A stretch of 64,000 nt of DNA, taken from positions 54,974,501 to 55,038,500 of the forward strand of contig NC_060208.1 of assembly GCF_021130785.1 (NCBI RefSeq), read 5' to 3'. Below are positions 13,701 through 26,900 of the stretch, one piece after another (the first letter of the stretch is position 1; each line of letters opens with the position of its first letter). Source of the stretch: Homalodisca vitripennis. Taxonomy: Eukaryota; Arthropoda; Insecta; Hemiptera; Cicadellidae. The position numbers were made by a program, and so were the translations under genes. A model generated the notes under the pieces. It had not been told where the DNA came from and searched no databases. It worked only from the letters and a program-made list of their open reading frames with translations.

Positions 13701-14830
13701 GATTTAGCATGTTTGGGCCTTGCTGGACACAGTCATGAACAGCGCAACACTAACTACATTTTGTTCGGTCATATCGGCGCACTTTTTAACGATACTTGAT
13801 AATTTGACTTTTCCTTATATTCATATGTTATGCAGTTTTTTCTCGAAAAGTCAAATTTTCAACGGAGTAATAACATTCCAGATCCTTTACACAGAACTTC
13901 CCCCTTCGAATTATTTAAATTGTTTTGGTATTTCTTTTGACGATATTATGGGAGTTTTGTGAATGAGTAAAGAATTCTTACTTCATAGATGTAAAAATTT
14001 GACAAACCTCTATTTCTATTCGTATTCCGAAGGTCACAAACAGGTCTTTACTGTACAAAACTTCAAACTTAATGTACCCCTTGCAAGATATAGTACTGTT
14101 CAAAGTATAAAACATCCAATCGCGTTTGTTTATTAACAGGTACGATAGCGCTACCAATTGTGTAACAGTCAGGGTTTGAGGGATTTAGAATTTAGATTTA
14201 GACACAGAATTCATGTTTTCTAATATGAAAACTGTGGTTAAGTGGAAGATAGGATGCTATAGTCCTATGCCTCTAATAAAGTCAAGTGTCATTTAATTTC
14301 AAAATCATTAAGTTAATAATTCGCTACCAGAGGTATTAACTTAAAAATAATTGTAACGCAGTACACTCACAATATATGGCTGCGCCGAATGTTGGAAGTG
14401 CAGCCTCTATGTTTCTTTATGTGGGATTAAAAAATGTTATTATTATTATAAAGTATTTAAGAAAAGTGGAAAGAAATTATATACCTTACATGTGTTGGTT
14501 GCGGTGAACCACTTCGATGAAATCCAATTTGAAGCAAGGAGCATATGACAACTGACACTGGCCCCGGTTATACTGATGTGGCGTTACGTTTCCGAATGGG
14601 AGCTACTTATAACCCCTAATTAAATTATATTCCATCTAAGAGCGCATTTAGTACTCCAATATATTTTATAATGTTGAAGATCTCTAATTATGAGAAGAAC
14701 ATATTTCTGGACAAACAATAGGACGATAGTATACATCCTAGAAATTTGATCGAGAATAATTTTTATCGGATCTGAATTTATCTCTTAGCGTAAAAAGAAT
14801 TTATTTATTTATTTGTCATTGAAGGGTTGA
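7761..14830. other. AT-rich DNA with two GC-richer patches (about 9350-9540 and 13080-13690)
   Basis: No coding exon recognised. Two patches are richer in CpG: about 9350-9540, and 13080-13690, which includes a GCGGCGCGGC run near 13541. They could be regulatory or 5' non-coding sequence of the CD36-family gene downstream, but no splice or promoter motif decides this. The frames at 13322-13687 (+) and 13471-13668 (-) both lie in the second patch and show no known domain. Confidence 0.3.
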
Positions 14831-14831
14831 A

Positions 14832-14989
14832 AGGATAACAGGATTTCGGACATCTGCCATCGTTATATGTTACTAAAAGTATAACACAACATTTCGAGGA
14901 TTTGAATCTACCTATCTGTCGAAGAGGATAGATTTCTTTCGTAACATAACTTATAACGATGGCAATAATGTCCAAAATCCTGTTATCCT
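14832..14989. mobile_element. Palindromic MITE-like element
   Basis: The left arm, from AGGATAACAGGATTT (14832-14873), is the reverse complement, with small gaps, of the right arm (14941-14989), which ends AATCCTGTTATCCT. The arms are about 42-49 bp and the centre about 67 bp. Long imperfect arms around a short non-coding core suggest a foldback or MITE-type element. No clear target-site duplication was identified. Confidence 0.6.
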
Positions 14990-15650
14990 GAATTTATTAT
15001 TTAAACGAACTTATACCTCCACATTTGCCTTTAATATTATTTTACTTGTCTTGTATCAAGTGGAGCCACCAGACAATTCTGGTGTGTAAAATTGAACTAA
15101 TTTTGGAAAAACTAAAAATTGTCTTATAAATCTGGACAACGTAATGGGTGTTTGTGAACGGCGGACCTCGATTCTTTTTTAGAGAGTTAAAATCTAGGAA
15201 AAGGAAAATACTTATAATTATTGTTGTATGGGGAAATTTCAATCCTCTCAAGGTAAAGACGTTACTTTTTAAAACTCGGCAAAACACACGAGTTGTGATC
15301 GATTTGGTTGGCCCCGTCTTATGATATTTTAACGTTCCCTATTATTTTCAATTTATACCTTATTTATCATAGTATCCCATGAGGTTTACAAGATAAAATT
15401 GACATATCACTAGTCAATGTTTTGTGTTGAACAATATTCTTTATACACAAACAACACTCATGAAACAATATAAATTAACAGCCTCCTATAAGCAGACAGC
15501 ACTACATTGCACGTCATGCAGGTGCCCAGTATTTATTTTACTTTTTGCGCTTGTTTAAAAAAATGTTATGTATGTTACCTTGACTTATAAAGCTTTCTTA
15601 CGTTTAAGAACGAGCATTGAGGTTGTTGTACACATTCAACTTCACTACAA

Positions 15651-16575
15651 TCTATATATATATAAAAATGAATGTTTGTATGTTTGTCCTTTATGGAATC
15701 GTGAACTATTGGACCGATCATGATGAAAATTTGTACGTATATGTATTTTTCCACGGAGAAGGTTTATAAGCTATGCCCATCCCTTTCCCGATTCAGGATT
15801 CCGCCCCACTGGTTACAGAAATACCCATAAGAAATGCATTGCAGCAAACATATGTTAACGTCTTTTCAAATTTTTAATCAGCTGTTCTTTGTAAACATAT
15901 ATTACACTTATAGTTTTAAAGCATAGAGTAAGCTTAAGAGAAACGACAAATTTTGTTTAAACTGTTTTTGCAATCACTGTTAAACATAGACTTTACTATC
16001 CAGATAATACAATTCAAATTTGACGTAAAAATTCACCTTTAACTGCAATATTTATTTAATATAAACCATGCTCATGCTTGATCAGAAGAGTAATGCAGAT
16101 ATCATAATTACTATCTTACGTTGGCTACAAATATAAAGAATGTTATAAAATCAACCTTAGTTGTTTTTTTTTGACAGAAGTATGGTTCTCAAAACTCCGT
16201 GTGTACATATTCTCTCGATCGAGACAACAAAGCAAGCTTAATCGTGGCATCGGAGATATAACTAATTTAATCTAAAATTTATTATAGTAAAAAAAAAATT
16301 TACTAAGTAATATAAGGACTTCGGTTCTTAAGATTTGCGTGCGAAGCCGTGGGTAACAGCTAGATAGAGGCAGGAATATGGTACATACCTTCATAATACG
16401 CCCAAGAGGCTCACGATGGAACGACTATCAATTATCTCAGCAATGTTTAGAATGTGATAGAAAAAGAATAAGTGAATATAGTGTACTGTTTTCAACGGGA
16501 AATTGCGTGCGAAGCCGCGGGTAACTTTTGCAAAAAATTATTGAAATGCGCAGCAAAGCGCGCCGGGCCCGCTAG
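15651..16575 (+). mobile_element. Non-autonomous Helitron-like element, chimeric copy
   Basis: It starts TCTATATATATATAAAAATG after an A and ends GCTAG before a T, the TC...CTRR termini and A^T insertion preference of Helitrons. Just before the end is a short hairpin, GCGC-loop-GCGC, about 10 nt from CTAG. It aligns over most of its length with the copy at 55125-55903. Relative to that copy it carries ~185 bp extra (about 16188-16372) that ends in another family tail, GCGTGCGAAGCCGTGGGTAACAGCTAG cut short here as a motif at 16337-16363, which matches the tail of the minus-strand copy at 45517. No protein is encoded. The Helitron assignment is inference from the ends. Confidence 0.65.
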
Positions 16576-16576
16576 T

Positions 16577-17528
16577 GAAAATATAAAATAGGTGGGAAAT
16601 TCTATTGTTGGCATTGTTTTATTAATAATGTGTAAAGGAGATTATGATGAAAACAATTTGCAGTCATAAATTATCTCCAAAATATGTGGAAAAACATTAT
16701 GGGTGACTATAAGACATGCACGATCTAAATCTAAATAACTTAGTTCCAAAATGACAAATTTTTGTCCTTGACTGTGCTGAGGTTCCTTGACTGTTCATTG
16801 TTTGAAGACTAGATCTTAATCCACTACCATCTCGGCAAAATACTATAGCTATTAGTATTTTTTTTTCTCAGTAATATGCCAATATATTCAAAACTAATAC
16901 ACTAAATTATTGGATTATAGTAAAACATTTAATTTTGATTTCTTTTCATTTATGAAATTTAATTGGTTCTATATTCACTTGATCTAATAAATATGCTTTC
17001 AATTCAAATAAAATTCAGAGCTTTTCATTACATCTCGCGAGCGCGCGAAGAAAATACTTTTTTAACAGCAATTATGAGAGGAAGGGTTGCATAAGACCAA
17101 AATCTAAAGTGATTGAAAACGAACATGTTCACGAATAAACATAGTGGGCCATATATAAAAAACCATTTATCCAATTAAATTTGTAAATATCGAATTACGG
17201 ACATTTAGAGCATTATTTGAAATTGATTTAATTTCTTAACAGCATGCAACTTTTATATGAATAAATTAAAAACCATATAGTTTGTTCTTGAAATTAGATA
17301 ATTTGTAAGAAGGCTAATATTCGATATCAAACTCAGACCAAAATAATTAATTGTAAGTACGTAAAATTAGGAGTTTATATAAAGCAAGTACGAAGACTCA
17401 CCGCCCAGCAGTGTGTAAAATCACACTCTTCGGTTATCAGTTGCAGGACAGTAATTCAAATTAGATATCACAGCATGTTTGAAATTCTACGTATCGCAAC
17501 GACCTCTCATGGATCTTGTTGTCCACAG
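16577..17528. other. AT-rich non-coding DNA upstream of the first visible CD36-family exon
   Basis: Apart from a CTCGCGAGCGCGCG palindrome-like motif near 17035, I see nothing. In the receptor gene this is presumably intron. A frame at 17479-17528 is open into the exon, but its translation does not match the family upstream of the acceptor at 17527-17528. Confidence 0.5.
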
Positions 17529-20500
17529 GGAAGACATGGAGAAGATAAACATCCGTTTCCATGACAACGGCACCGTGTCCTTCCAGCACCATAAAATTCT
17601 GGAGTTCGTACCAGAGCTGTCCGTGGACAAGAACCTGAAGATCGTAGTACCGAATATTCCATTATTGGTAAGTATTTTGTTTTTAATTCTTTTCTGTACA
17701 TTTTTAGGTACATTTAATAGAAATCCCTTATTGCAATCATCTCGTGACTGAATTTCAGGAAGAGGTTTTACATTTTCTTCGATCATGGCCACCAGAATCC
17801 AAAACCACAATACAACCGAAGATTTATATAATTTTGTATACATGTTTGAATGTGTATGTAAACCGCTTATGAACACGATAACTGAATGAACGATGAAAGG
17901 TTCAGATTAAGCTCCATTCAGAGGCAGTATTTGCACATAGTTTTAATAAGTTTGTTTGGCAGTTTTAACAAACGAAAAGTTTCAAGATAACGGGCATTCA
18001 CCTTTGTGCATAAGTTGTAACTCAGCTATTCCTCCATATTACATATTTTTAAGTAGTAAGTAATAAAAAACCTAATTGGGCACTATGTGAGCGAAAAAGT
18101 TTTTAAAATTTAATAATGATCTTGATCACATAGTGCCCAATTAGGTATATACTACGTCATCTACAGTCGGCTCTAATTATTACCCGTAAGTATAGTGTGA
18201 TTGGTATAACTACTTTCCACTTTTAAATGGTTGGTTATGGCAGAAAGTTTAACTTTCTTTGATATATTTATGTTGAAAGGTTTCTGTGCGAATCTCCTAT
18301 AAGCAGTTGTTTTTCTATTTGAATTTCAATTTAATAAGCGGCATAAATTAAAATCATTACACAGGAGTATGCCTGTGTGGCAACGAATTTTGAATGTTCT
18401 GTACTTCTATGCTTCATCTATAGCTAAATGTGCTTTTCTTTTAGACGCTGACATCGGGTAGCAATGAACTGAGTCGGTTACTCCAGACTTCACTCTCTGT
18501 CGTGCTGAGGTTCATGGGAGGGATGACTCCCTTCAAGACCGTCTCTGCCGATGAGCTCGTGTTCGGCTATGACGATCCTCTCACATCCCTTGCTAACAGG
18601 TTCTACCCTCGAGGCAAGCGGCCTCCCAGGAAAATGGGCCTATTTCTTGGGGTGAGATATTATCACACGTTTATTTAAATCCATAAGTTGATTTTGCAGG
18701 TACTCTAAAAAAAAAAATACTAACATACATTTATCTTTTTTTCGTGCTTAGGCTACGTCGTCTTTACAAGAAGCCTATGTGTATCAGTAATGTGAACCAC
18801 AACTATTTTATAAAAGCTTAAAATAAGAAAGACTATTAAAAAATTTCCACATTAAAGAATATCATCACTGTCCTTTGTATAATGTGATATGACCACTTAG
18901 TTCATACTTATTAGTTTTCGGTGATATTTATTTATGCTATATTAGAGCTAACGCCAACTATAAAATAGCACTTGTATGCAATCATAACACACTGTGGAAA
19001 AACATATTCTTGAAAAGTTATTGAAAAACAGATCAAGTTCATACACTTGTTGATTTGTTGCCACATGCTTAAGAATAATATAATAACAAATAAATAGGAA
19101 AGGGTATAATACCAAAATGTCCAGTAGTAAATAATTCGACAATAACAATTAACACAATTAGCAATAATAATTAGCAATATAGTATTGCTAAGACGAAAAA
19201 GATAATTATAAAGACTATATAATGTAAGAGTAACAAATGATGTGAACACAATAAACGGACAAAAAAATCAAAAATAACAATTTACTACAAAGTAACCATG
19301 TGAGCTAGGAAAAATAGACTTAGGTAAAAAAATAATTTACATAAGTTCATTTATTGCATAATGTTTTAAATTGTTATGTTTGTGAGATCAGTCGATAAAT
19401 GGAGAGCTTGTAATAATTATTCTATAAATTTGTACAAATATTCATTGTAAACTACATAATTATAAACTTTTATCAAATCATAATTCATGTAAACTTTATG
19501 CTGAACCTTTTGCGGATTGTGAAGGTATTTGCTATTGTTAATCGTATACGATAAACTCAATCCCATATTAAACGAAAACAAAAACATTTGCATAACATAT
19601 AAATATTTAAGTGCATAAGTATGTGGTACAGGAGCTGAGAGCTACTATATTTGTGATTTTTCTGACATATGTTGAAGTCTGTGATTTTCCCTCTTGGTAT
19701 CCAAGAAACCCAGAGCTTCTTCTGGATACGACTATAAGATAGTTTGTAGTTCGGCATAGAAGAGACACAACCCTCCGAAAGATGGTTTTAGGGATCCAAT
19801 GCGTATATGTTAATGTGACGAGATTTTATGACAAGGTAAATAATGAGTCAATTTGCAATTGTAGAGGAACGGCACCTTGGACGATGTGGCAACCATCAAC
19901 ACCGGTCACCGCGGAATGGAATACTTCGGCATTATGGATAAACTGAACGGCATGGACCACCTGCCATACTGGAACGATGCGCCTTGCAACAACATCAACG
20001 CTTCTGAGGGTATGTACCATGTGCAAGAAGGTATCTGTAAAGCAAACTAAGCAGTCTTCATATTAGTATAAAATGTATGACTGTAAATATAGTAAAGGGT
20101 TGCATTAACAATCTATCTTTTCAAGTATAAAAGCGGAAACGCCATTTAAACTACTCAGTACTTTTATCGTGCCGATCTTATAAGTAATGGACTAAACAAA
20201 ATTACTTCAGTATAAACGGTAATATTCTCAAAACCAACATTTGGGAGAGCCAGTAGCCAAACAGTCTAGGGTCTCTGGGTTTGTACCTGAGTTAGAGATA
20301 GCGCAGTTTCAAATTCTGCATGTGACTAAAATACTTTTTATCAGCATTGTCAATCTTGTACTAAACCGATTCTCTCCTTTATTCTATTTGATAATATTGT
20401 CGCAAAGACCAATGGCTTATGAATGCGGAAAGAATAATATTAAAAAGAAAATGGGCATTTCCTTTTTTCTCAAACAAGTAATCTTGTTAAGATGCCATGG

Positions 20501-22004
20501 GTTCTGTTTTCAGGTTCCCTATTTCCTCCACGTGCGGTGACCGGATCTGACGTCGTGAACGTGTACGACAAAGATCTGTGCCGCGTGTGGCCTCTACGTC
20601 ACCGTTATGAGATGTCAGAAGGAGGGATCACCGTTGGCTATTACACACCTGATGATAACATCTTCCGCAACGGAGATGAATATCCCGACAACAAGTGTTA
20701 TTGTCCTGGGAGTGAGGAATGTCCTGTCGACGGTCTTCAGAACATCTCTCCCTGTCAATTTGGTGAGTCTATTTGGAGGTTTACACAGATACCCATGAAG
20801 TAAGAGAGAGAAAAAAATAAAGAGACTCTGTAGGAGTCGATTAAACGATGGTGGTAGTCGAATGAGATTTATGTTTAGATGTATTAAAATAGGTAAAGCA
20901 TAGTGAAGTTGATACAAAATTCTGAAAAACTATATGGACAGACCAAGTGATGCATGTAATTATGCATTAATAGCCTATTCACTAATTAGTTGATGTTATC
21001 TGACATTGCCTCTTAAAAATCATCTTCAAGCAATGTACGTTACAAAAACATTCCTTACGAACCATTCAATCTAGATTTACAAAATTAGAAAGTAAACTGT
21101 CAGCTATGTAAATATTTCCAATACTTCTTCTAAGTAAAAATAATTTATTGCAGATGCTCCAGTGTACCTGTCCTTGCCCCACTTCTACAAAGCAGATCCG
21201 TCTCTTTCGGAACCTTTTGAAGGTCTCAACCCGAGCCAAGAAAAACATGAGACATTCTTCAAGATACAGCCGGTAAGGACAAAAAATAATCAATGAAGAT
21301 AAATTGCATTGCGAATAGAGATTAAAGTAGCCGCGTATGAAAATAATTAATGATGTTGATCTTTAGAGAGATTATTGGCTGAACTTGACTGGACTTTTTC
21401 AGAAACTGGGTGTTACGTTAGAGGCTCGAGTTAGGGTTCAACTGAACCTCAAAGTAGAACATGCAGAAATCCATCCAGTCCGGAATTTTCCTGACATCGT
21501 CTTCCCTATCATGTGGCTAGAAGAGGTAAGAAATTTTACTTTAAATATTGCAAATCTGTAACCAAAATCAGTCTAACCAGTGTTTTTTTCCTTTTAAAAA
21601 TAAAAATTGACATCGATAATGTGATGCAGGGCGTGGCAGAATTGACGCCGGGCATCCACACTTGGGTCTTCATGTCGACGACGTTCGCCGATCACGTAGC
21701 GCCAGTCATACAGTACGGTCTCATAGTCATAGGCTCACTCACTCTGATAGTGGTGTTCGTGCGAGCCTACAAGAATCTCGTGTTCACGGCCGAGAACATC
21801 GAACTGGGCAAGCAGAAGTTGCGGAGAGGCAGCAGTTTCATCGTGAACGGCCAGCATCGGCTGCTGATAATTCGTGATTCGTACCAGGTGCTGCACAACC
21901 TGCGAGAACCTACCCGACCGGACTCTGTGCACTTGCTGGACGGTGAGAATGGCACGGAGATGCAAGAGACATCGTTCAACCCGGACCCCTCGGCGGAGAG
22001 TTAA
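17529..22004 (+). CDS. CD36-family scavenger receptor (class B-like), 3' seven exons
   Basis: Predicted two-pass membrane glycoprotein with a large extracellular loop that binds lipids or lipoprotein ligands. Exons: 17529-17667, 18445-18651, 19865-20009, 20514-20762, 21154-21272, 21403-21525, 21630-22004. All have GT-AG borders, and the phases join to 451 codons plus stop. Family hallmarks in order: REDMEKINIRFHDNGTVSF, NTG...FGIMDKLNGM, LPYW, the FPP motif, a cysteine cluster (NKCYCPGSEECP), PHFYKADPSL, EGLNPSQEKHETFFKIQP, LEARVRVQLN. A C-terminal membrane helix (about VIQYGLIVIGSLTLIVVFV) and a cytoplasmic tail of ~75 residues follow. Family members are about 500 residues, so roughly the first 100, including the N-terminal helix, lie in upstream exon(s) I could not find. 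One intron carries a SINE. Which clade (emp, croquemort, SNMP-like) is undecided. Confidence 0.93.
18071..18145. repeat. Perfect 20-bp inverted repeat in a CD36-gene intron
   Basis: CCTAATTGGGCACTATGTGA at 18071-18090 is repeated exactly in reverse complement at 18126-18145, leaving a 35-nt AT-rich loop. In pre-mRNA it would fold into a 20-bp stem. It lies in the first visible intron (17668-18444). It could be a very small MITE or a hairpin RNA; neither is shown. Confidence 0.85.
20240..20480 (+). mobile_element. Old tRNA-derived SINE copy in a CD36-gene intron
   Basis: It aligns along its length with the better-preserved SINE at 47172-47410. Shared landmarks are CTGAGTTAGAGATA, a decayed B box (GTTTCAAATTCTGC), TTATCAG...TTGT.CT and CAATGGC...AAAGAATAA, ending in a T-rich tail. 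The promoter boxes are eroded and the copy has many substitutions, so it is an old insertion. It sits in the intron between exons 19865-20009 and 20514-20762, on the same strand as the gene. Confidence 0.75.
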
Positions 22005-23893
22005 CCTTCGCTAAGTGTGGCCTGAGGCCTAAAAGCTAGTCCAGCCCGGCTCGTGGCCGGCCTAACGTCCTCTGTGACGGTACACTGACGGTACCGTAGT
22101 AGATATAGATCTGTGATTTTGTTCGTAGCTTAATTCACGGAGTAAATTTCAGGAAGGAATTGTCAACTGAGGACTGTACAAAAATGATCACGTAGATCAG
22201 AAAACTCTGAATTGTTTTAAGGAGTTTCGTTGCATGACACTGATTCACATTTTAAAGACAATTCTGATTTATTTTGCATTCTGTAAGCAGAACACAAACA
22301 AAACCCCTGTAATATCTAAAAAGTAAATCATGTTGCCTGTTAAAAATTGTATTCCTTCCATGATTGCCTTTCATAAACTCACTTAATCATTTTTTACTTG
22401 ATGATAATATAAGGTTAAGAGTTGGGTTTGTGCAAGTTTTGGTTTAGGTTTTTGGACTACCTCCTTGTATGTGTTCTATCATTTTACTTTTCTAAATCTT
22501 CGTGGTCTTAAATTCAATACACATTTCTTCCCAAAGAGAGTAATTTGTGAAGTCTTATAAATTACTAGACTTGTAATTATGACTTATTTATTAGGTAAAA
22601 CTTCCTGATATTTATTCACATAGATACAAGAGCCGTGAGTCCAGGAACCATGACATTGAATCTTGACCAAAGGTCTTGCTCAAGAATCTTCCACTTGCCA
22701 AGTCTGTGAGTGCCTTACTGAGGACCGCTGCCGTCCTATGTTAGAATTAATTAATTTTAATTATGCTACTTAATATTTTCTATCATAAGAGTTTTATACA
22801 AATGATCATTTGTTTTATTGTGTGTGATGAACCGTATATTTTATGCTCTTTATGAGTTATGAAATAGTACAAGACAGTATTAGAAGTAGAATTCAACAAA
22901 GACAGTTTTGGGTAAATTCTACTTTCCGTCAATGGCCAATCATACTTGTTAATTTAATCACATGAATATTTAGTGTATATTTTAACACGATGGAGCAATG
23001 ATTATTATTGATATTTACCATTACAACTTATACATTAGAAAATCATCAAAATACTCCAATAGATAAACATAATTGTATATTATTCTATATGACTATTTTC
23101 CTATGTATTTTATAAAAATACCTGTAATCACATAGATTTTTAATATAAAATACGTATAGCCAGCTGAAGATAGAAGTTGTACTTACACCAATGAACATCC
23201 GTTAGTAATTCCAGTTCAAATATACAATTTATCATGACCTACATGTTACGTTCAAATAGAGTAGTAATTTGGATGGATTCTGTTATTAGTATTCTAATTA
23301 CTACCATAATGGTATTATTATGATTGTCTACTATTTTAAAACCCCAGTGCATTGTGTTAAAATCACTCATTGTCACTTCTAATATACAAATAGTTTAATA
23401 GAAGCACAAGTTTATCCAATGTCAATTTGCCTACCAGGCTGACTAGTACAAGTAAAACTGGAAGGTTTTAAATCAAGTTCTTATTGACTGGGGATTGATA
23501 ACATTATTTATCATTATTTTTATCATCATAATTGTTTTGGGGGGGCACTCTTTTAGAGTAGAGAATTTAAACCAAATGGTGAACCTCTTCTTCCAGTTTG
23601 TTTATGATGAGGGTTCTGAGTGAATTTGTCACTCAACTCAATTTTGAGTATCTTATTATTATGCAATTCTGCGACAATTTCACAATTTCAAACAATAATT
23701 CTCTTGTTAGTTTTCATTCTAAATACAAAAACAACTCACTTTAAAAGTCTGTTATATTAAGATTATGTACTGCTCATTAAAAGACATTATATAAAAATCA
23801 TTTTGTTTACATTATGAAATATACAACTTATTCTCACAAAAACTATTACAGGTAAAAAGATTCTAAATTTATTTCTCATATACACATATAAAG

Positions 23894-23952
<59 letters not shown>

Positions 23953-26900
23953 GTGCAGAACAACTAGTGGCTATACTTTAATATTGTTATAAAATACATT
24001 ATATTTGAACTACTTTTGTAATAACAACACAAATAAGTCAACCTCAAGCACTGTTTACAAGAATAAATGCATAAAAAAATGTTACACAATTAAGGGTCTT
24101 ATTAAAAATAATTTATTTTCGTTTTAAAAATAGATCTATCAATGCATATTTATATTATCCTATAACATTTGATCCATACTGTTGTTTACACAGGAGAAGA
24201 TCTGAATCGCCTATTCTCGTGTCTCATTTATCATACATTTATATACTAGTTCCCATTTCGCTTTTTATGTATGAGCAAATCATCTACAAAAGATTTTCAG
24301 TGCCAAACTGAACTAAAATTATGTTATTAACACAATTACTTTAAGAAAAAAAGAAAAACTGCAAATATACAATACCTAAGTGTTTTAAAACCGTCATGTT
24401 AATATTAATATGTTTATATTGTATTATTACTATCATATATAACTTTCTATATTTTAAAATATTCCGTCCACAATATCTACACCAAATCCAAACATAATCC
24501 AGTCCAAACTTGTCTACTCTCCACTCATAGTTATACAGCACTCAATCTGGTCAGTTGCTCAAGCCAAGCCATCCTAGCGTAGTCTTCCATTGTACTATAC
24601 TATTGTAAATAGTAATGGATAAGTATTATATTCGTACTTTACAAATGCTTCGGTCTTATTATTTATGCCTGCTTCCTACTCCTGTTTTCTACAGTTAAAT
24701 TATTGATAAATCTCAAAACCAAGCCTAGTATTGCATGCTATTTAAAATGTTTGTTTATTAATGCAAAAACCGTAGGTTATGTGGCCAATGACTAATCAGA
24801 ACCTATAAAAGTAAATCTGAAAACTAATCCACATGTTGTATAGTTAGTTGTTGTGTGCTCTTTCATTAAATATGGACTTCTGGCGTTCCTTTTTGATCAA
24901 TCATAAGTACAAACTGATATGCTTGAATTAAATAAATAAATAATAAATAAAAATGCCTTTTTTCTCAGTACATAACTGTTTTTCAAGATAACTTGTGTCA
25001 AATGGTATATGCCTAATAACTACTTAACACCAATAAATAATAATATACCTTACAACACACAAACTATAACAAAGATTACAAAAACAGTTCAAACGCTATA
25101 ACTTAAATATTATTAATCAGTATATAAATGAATACCAAACTGGTAAAGTACCTCTATTTTGTTCTAGTCATCCACTTTTATTTTCCATCTATAGTTATTT
25201 TATAGATTATTAATTATATAACATGAAGAACTCTAAATTACATCCAAGATATACGCTTATATATTTAAGATTTATCATCAAATTCTCATTGATAAATTCC
25301 CTGATGAGAAGCACATTCATGAAAGCCAAAATTCTTCAAAAAGTAATTTTTATAATCCTTACAATGCTAGAAATGTCACGAGAAAAATAAAAATTTTGTG
25401 GATTCCAAAATTGTTACTCCTTGGTTTTTTATTCAACACTTTCACTGTTGAAAGTTATCAAACAAATCTATCACAGGGAATCAGCGAAATCAGGTAATAG
25501 ATCTATCGTAATCAAAGTTTAAATTTGATAGTAATCGCACTTTGGTATACGGTACATCTCATTATATGGAAAGTGTTTTAAAAACAAGTGGTAGACAATT
25601 TTGAATACCTGTAAGGTAGAGGAGCATACAACGATGCTAAATGGAACAAAATGTCATGAAAACTATTATTTTTTTGGTGCCAACTCTCAACCATTCAAGA
25701 AAAACTAATCTTTAAATACAAACAGTTTTAGTTTAATGATAGGTGTAATGAAAGTCATACCTTACCAATTGAATTTTTTAGGTTTTATGACTTTAAATAT
25801 CCTAAATTTGAACTATTTAATTAAATTGGAAATGTGCTGAAAAGTGACAACTGTAACATATTTTTAGAAAGAATACTTCTTTGGAAACCTTGGATAAAAA
25901 TTTAGACTTGCTAACATTTTTAATGAGGTAACAGTAAAAAATATTAAACTATACAACTTCTTCATTTAGGAACCCTGTATACAAAGAACCTTTTTTCAAA
26001 ATGATCAGTAATTAGAGACTGGTTTAAAATGAGGTACGGTTCAACTAACCTTTACATTATTTGAAAAATTTTGGGGTTATTTGTGGATGTTAAAAATTAT
26101 TTTCCCAAATTAATAATATTTTGATTCTTGGTTAAGCCATTATACATAACAGACGGATGGTCTGCATCACCCTCTATGATGTGTGTGTGTGTTAGATTTT
26201 GGGATAAAAAGTTCACTGTTAAGCACATCTCCAAACCTATAGCAAAGCCACCAAATAGGAAATTCAGTCCAAGCTGTTGAGCATCTAGACATATAGTAAC
26301 ATTTGTATTGGGAAACGAGGGGTTGGGGAAGCCAGTAGGCTAGTTTACTAACAACGAATGTCACCAACACCACTGACATTGGCTTGAAGCTACCCAACAA
26401 GACAGTAAAGTGCTTTAAAATTATTTTAAAGGTGTAACATTTGCTTCAAAAAATAAATTGACTCAAACCTTACAATCCGTGCTTGCTGGTCTTAAAAACT
26501 TTTACATTATAATATACAAAAACTAGAAGAAATTTCATGCAGATTTCTTGTAAAAAAACGTTACAATATAGGTACTAATAAGAGAACTATGACAGTTTGA
26601 AGATATAGATCAAAAACAGTTTTTGAGTACAGGTTTTTAATAACGCAACTAATAATTAACTTCACCACATTGATTTGTTGGTCTTATTATACACACATCC
26701 ATTAAATCTTTGCTGTATCTCTTATGGTTTCCAAGATCCCTTCATTTTCAATAAAATTGGGAACACACAGTTTATATACAGTTAGAATACCGAATTATTT
26801 AAAAATAACAACCAATTTATTTATTTTCTTTTGTAGGATCCAATATGAGTAAGTTTTCTTTGAAAGTGTTCGGGTTGTGTTTTAAAAATCATAAAGAAAG

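Noticed and set aside
17487..17876. Minus-strand ORFs opposite the first visible CD36-family exon
   Set aside because: Shadow of the receptor exon; the + frame matches the family.
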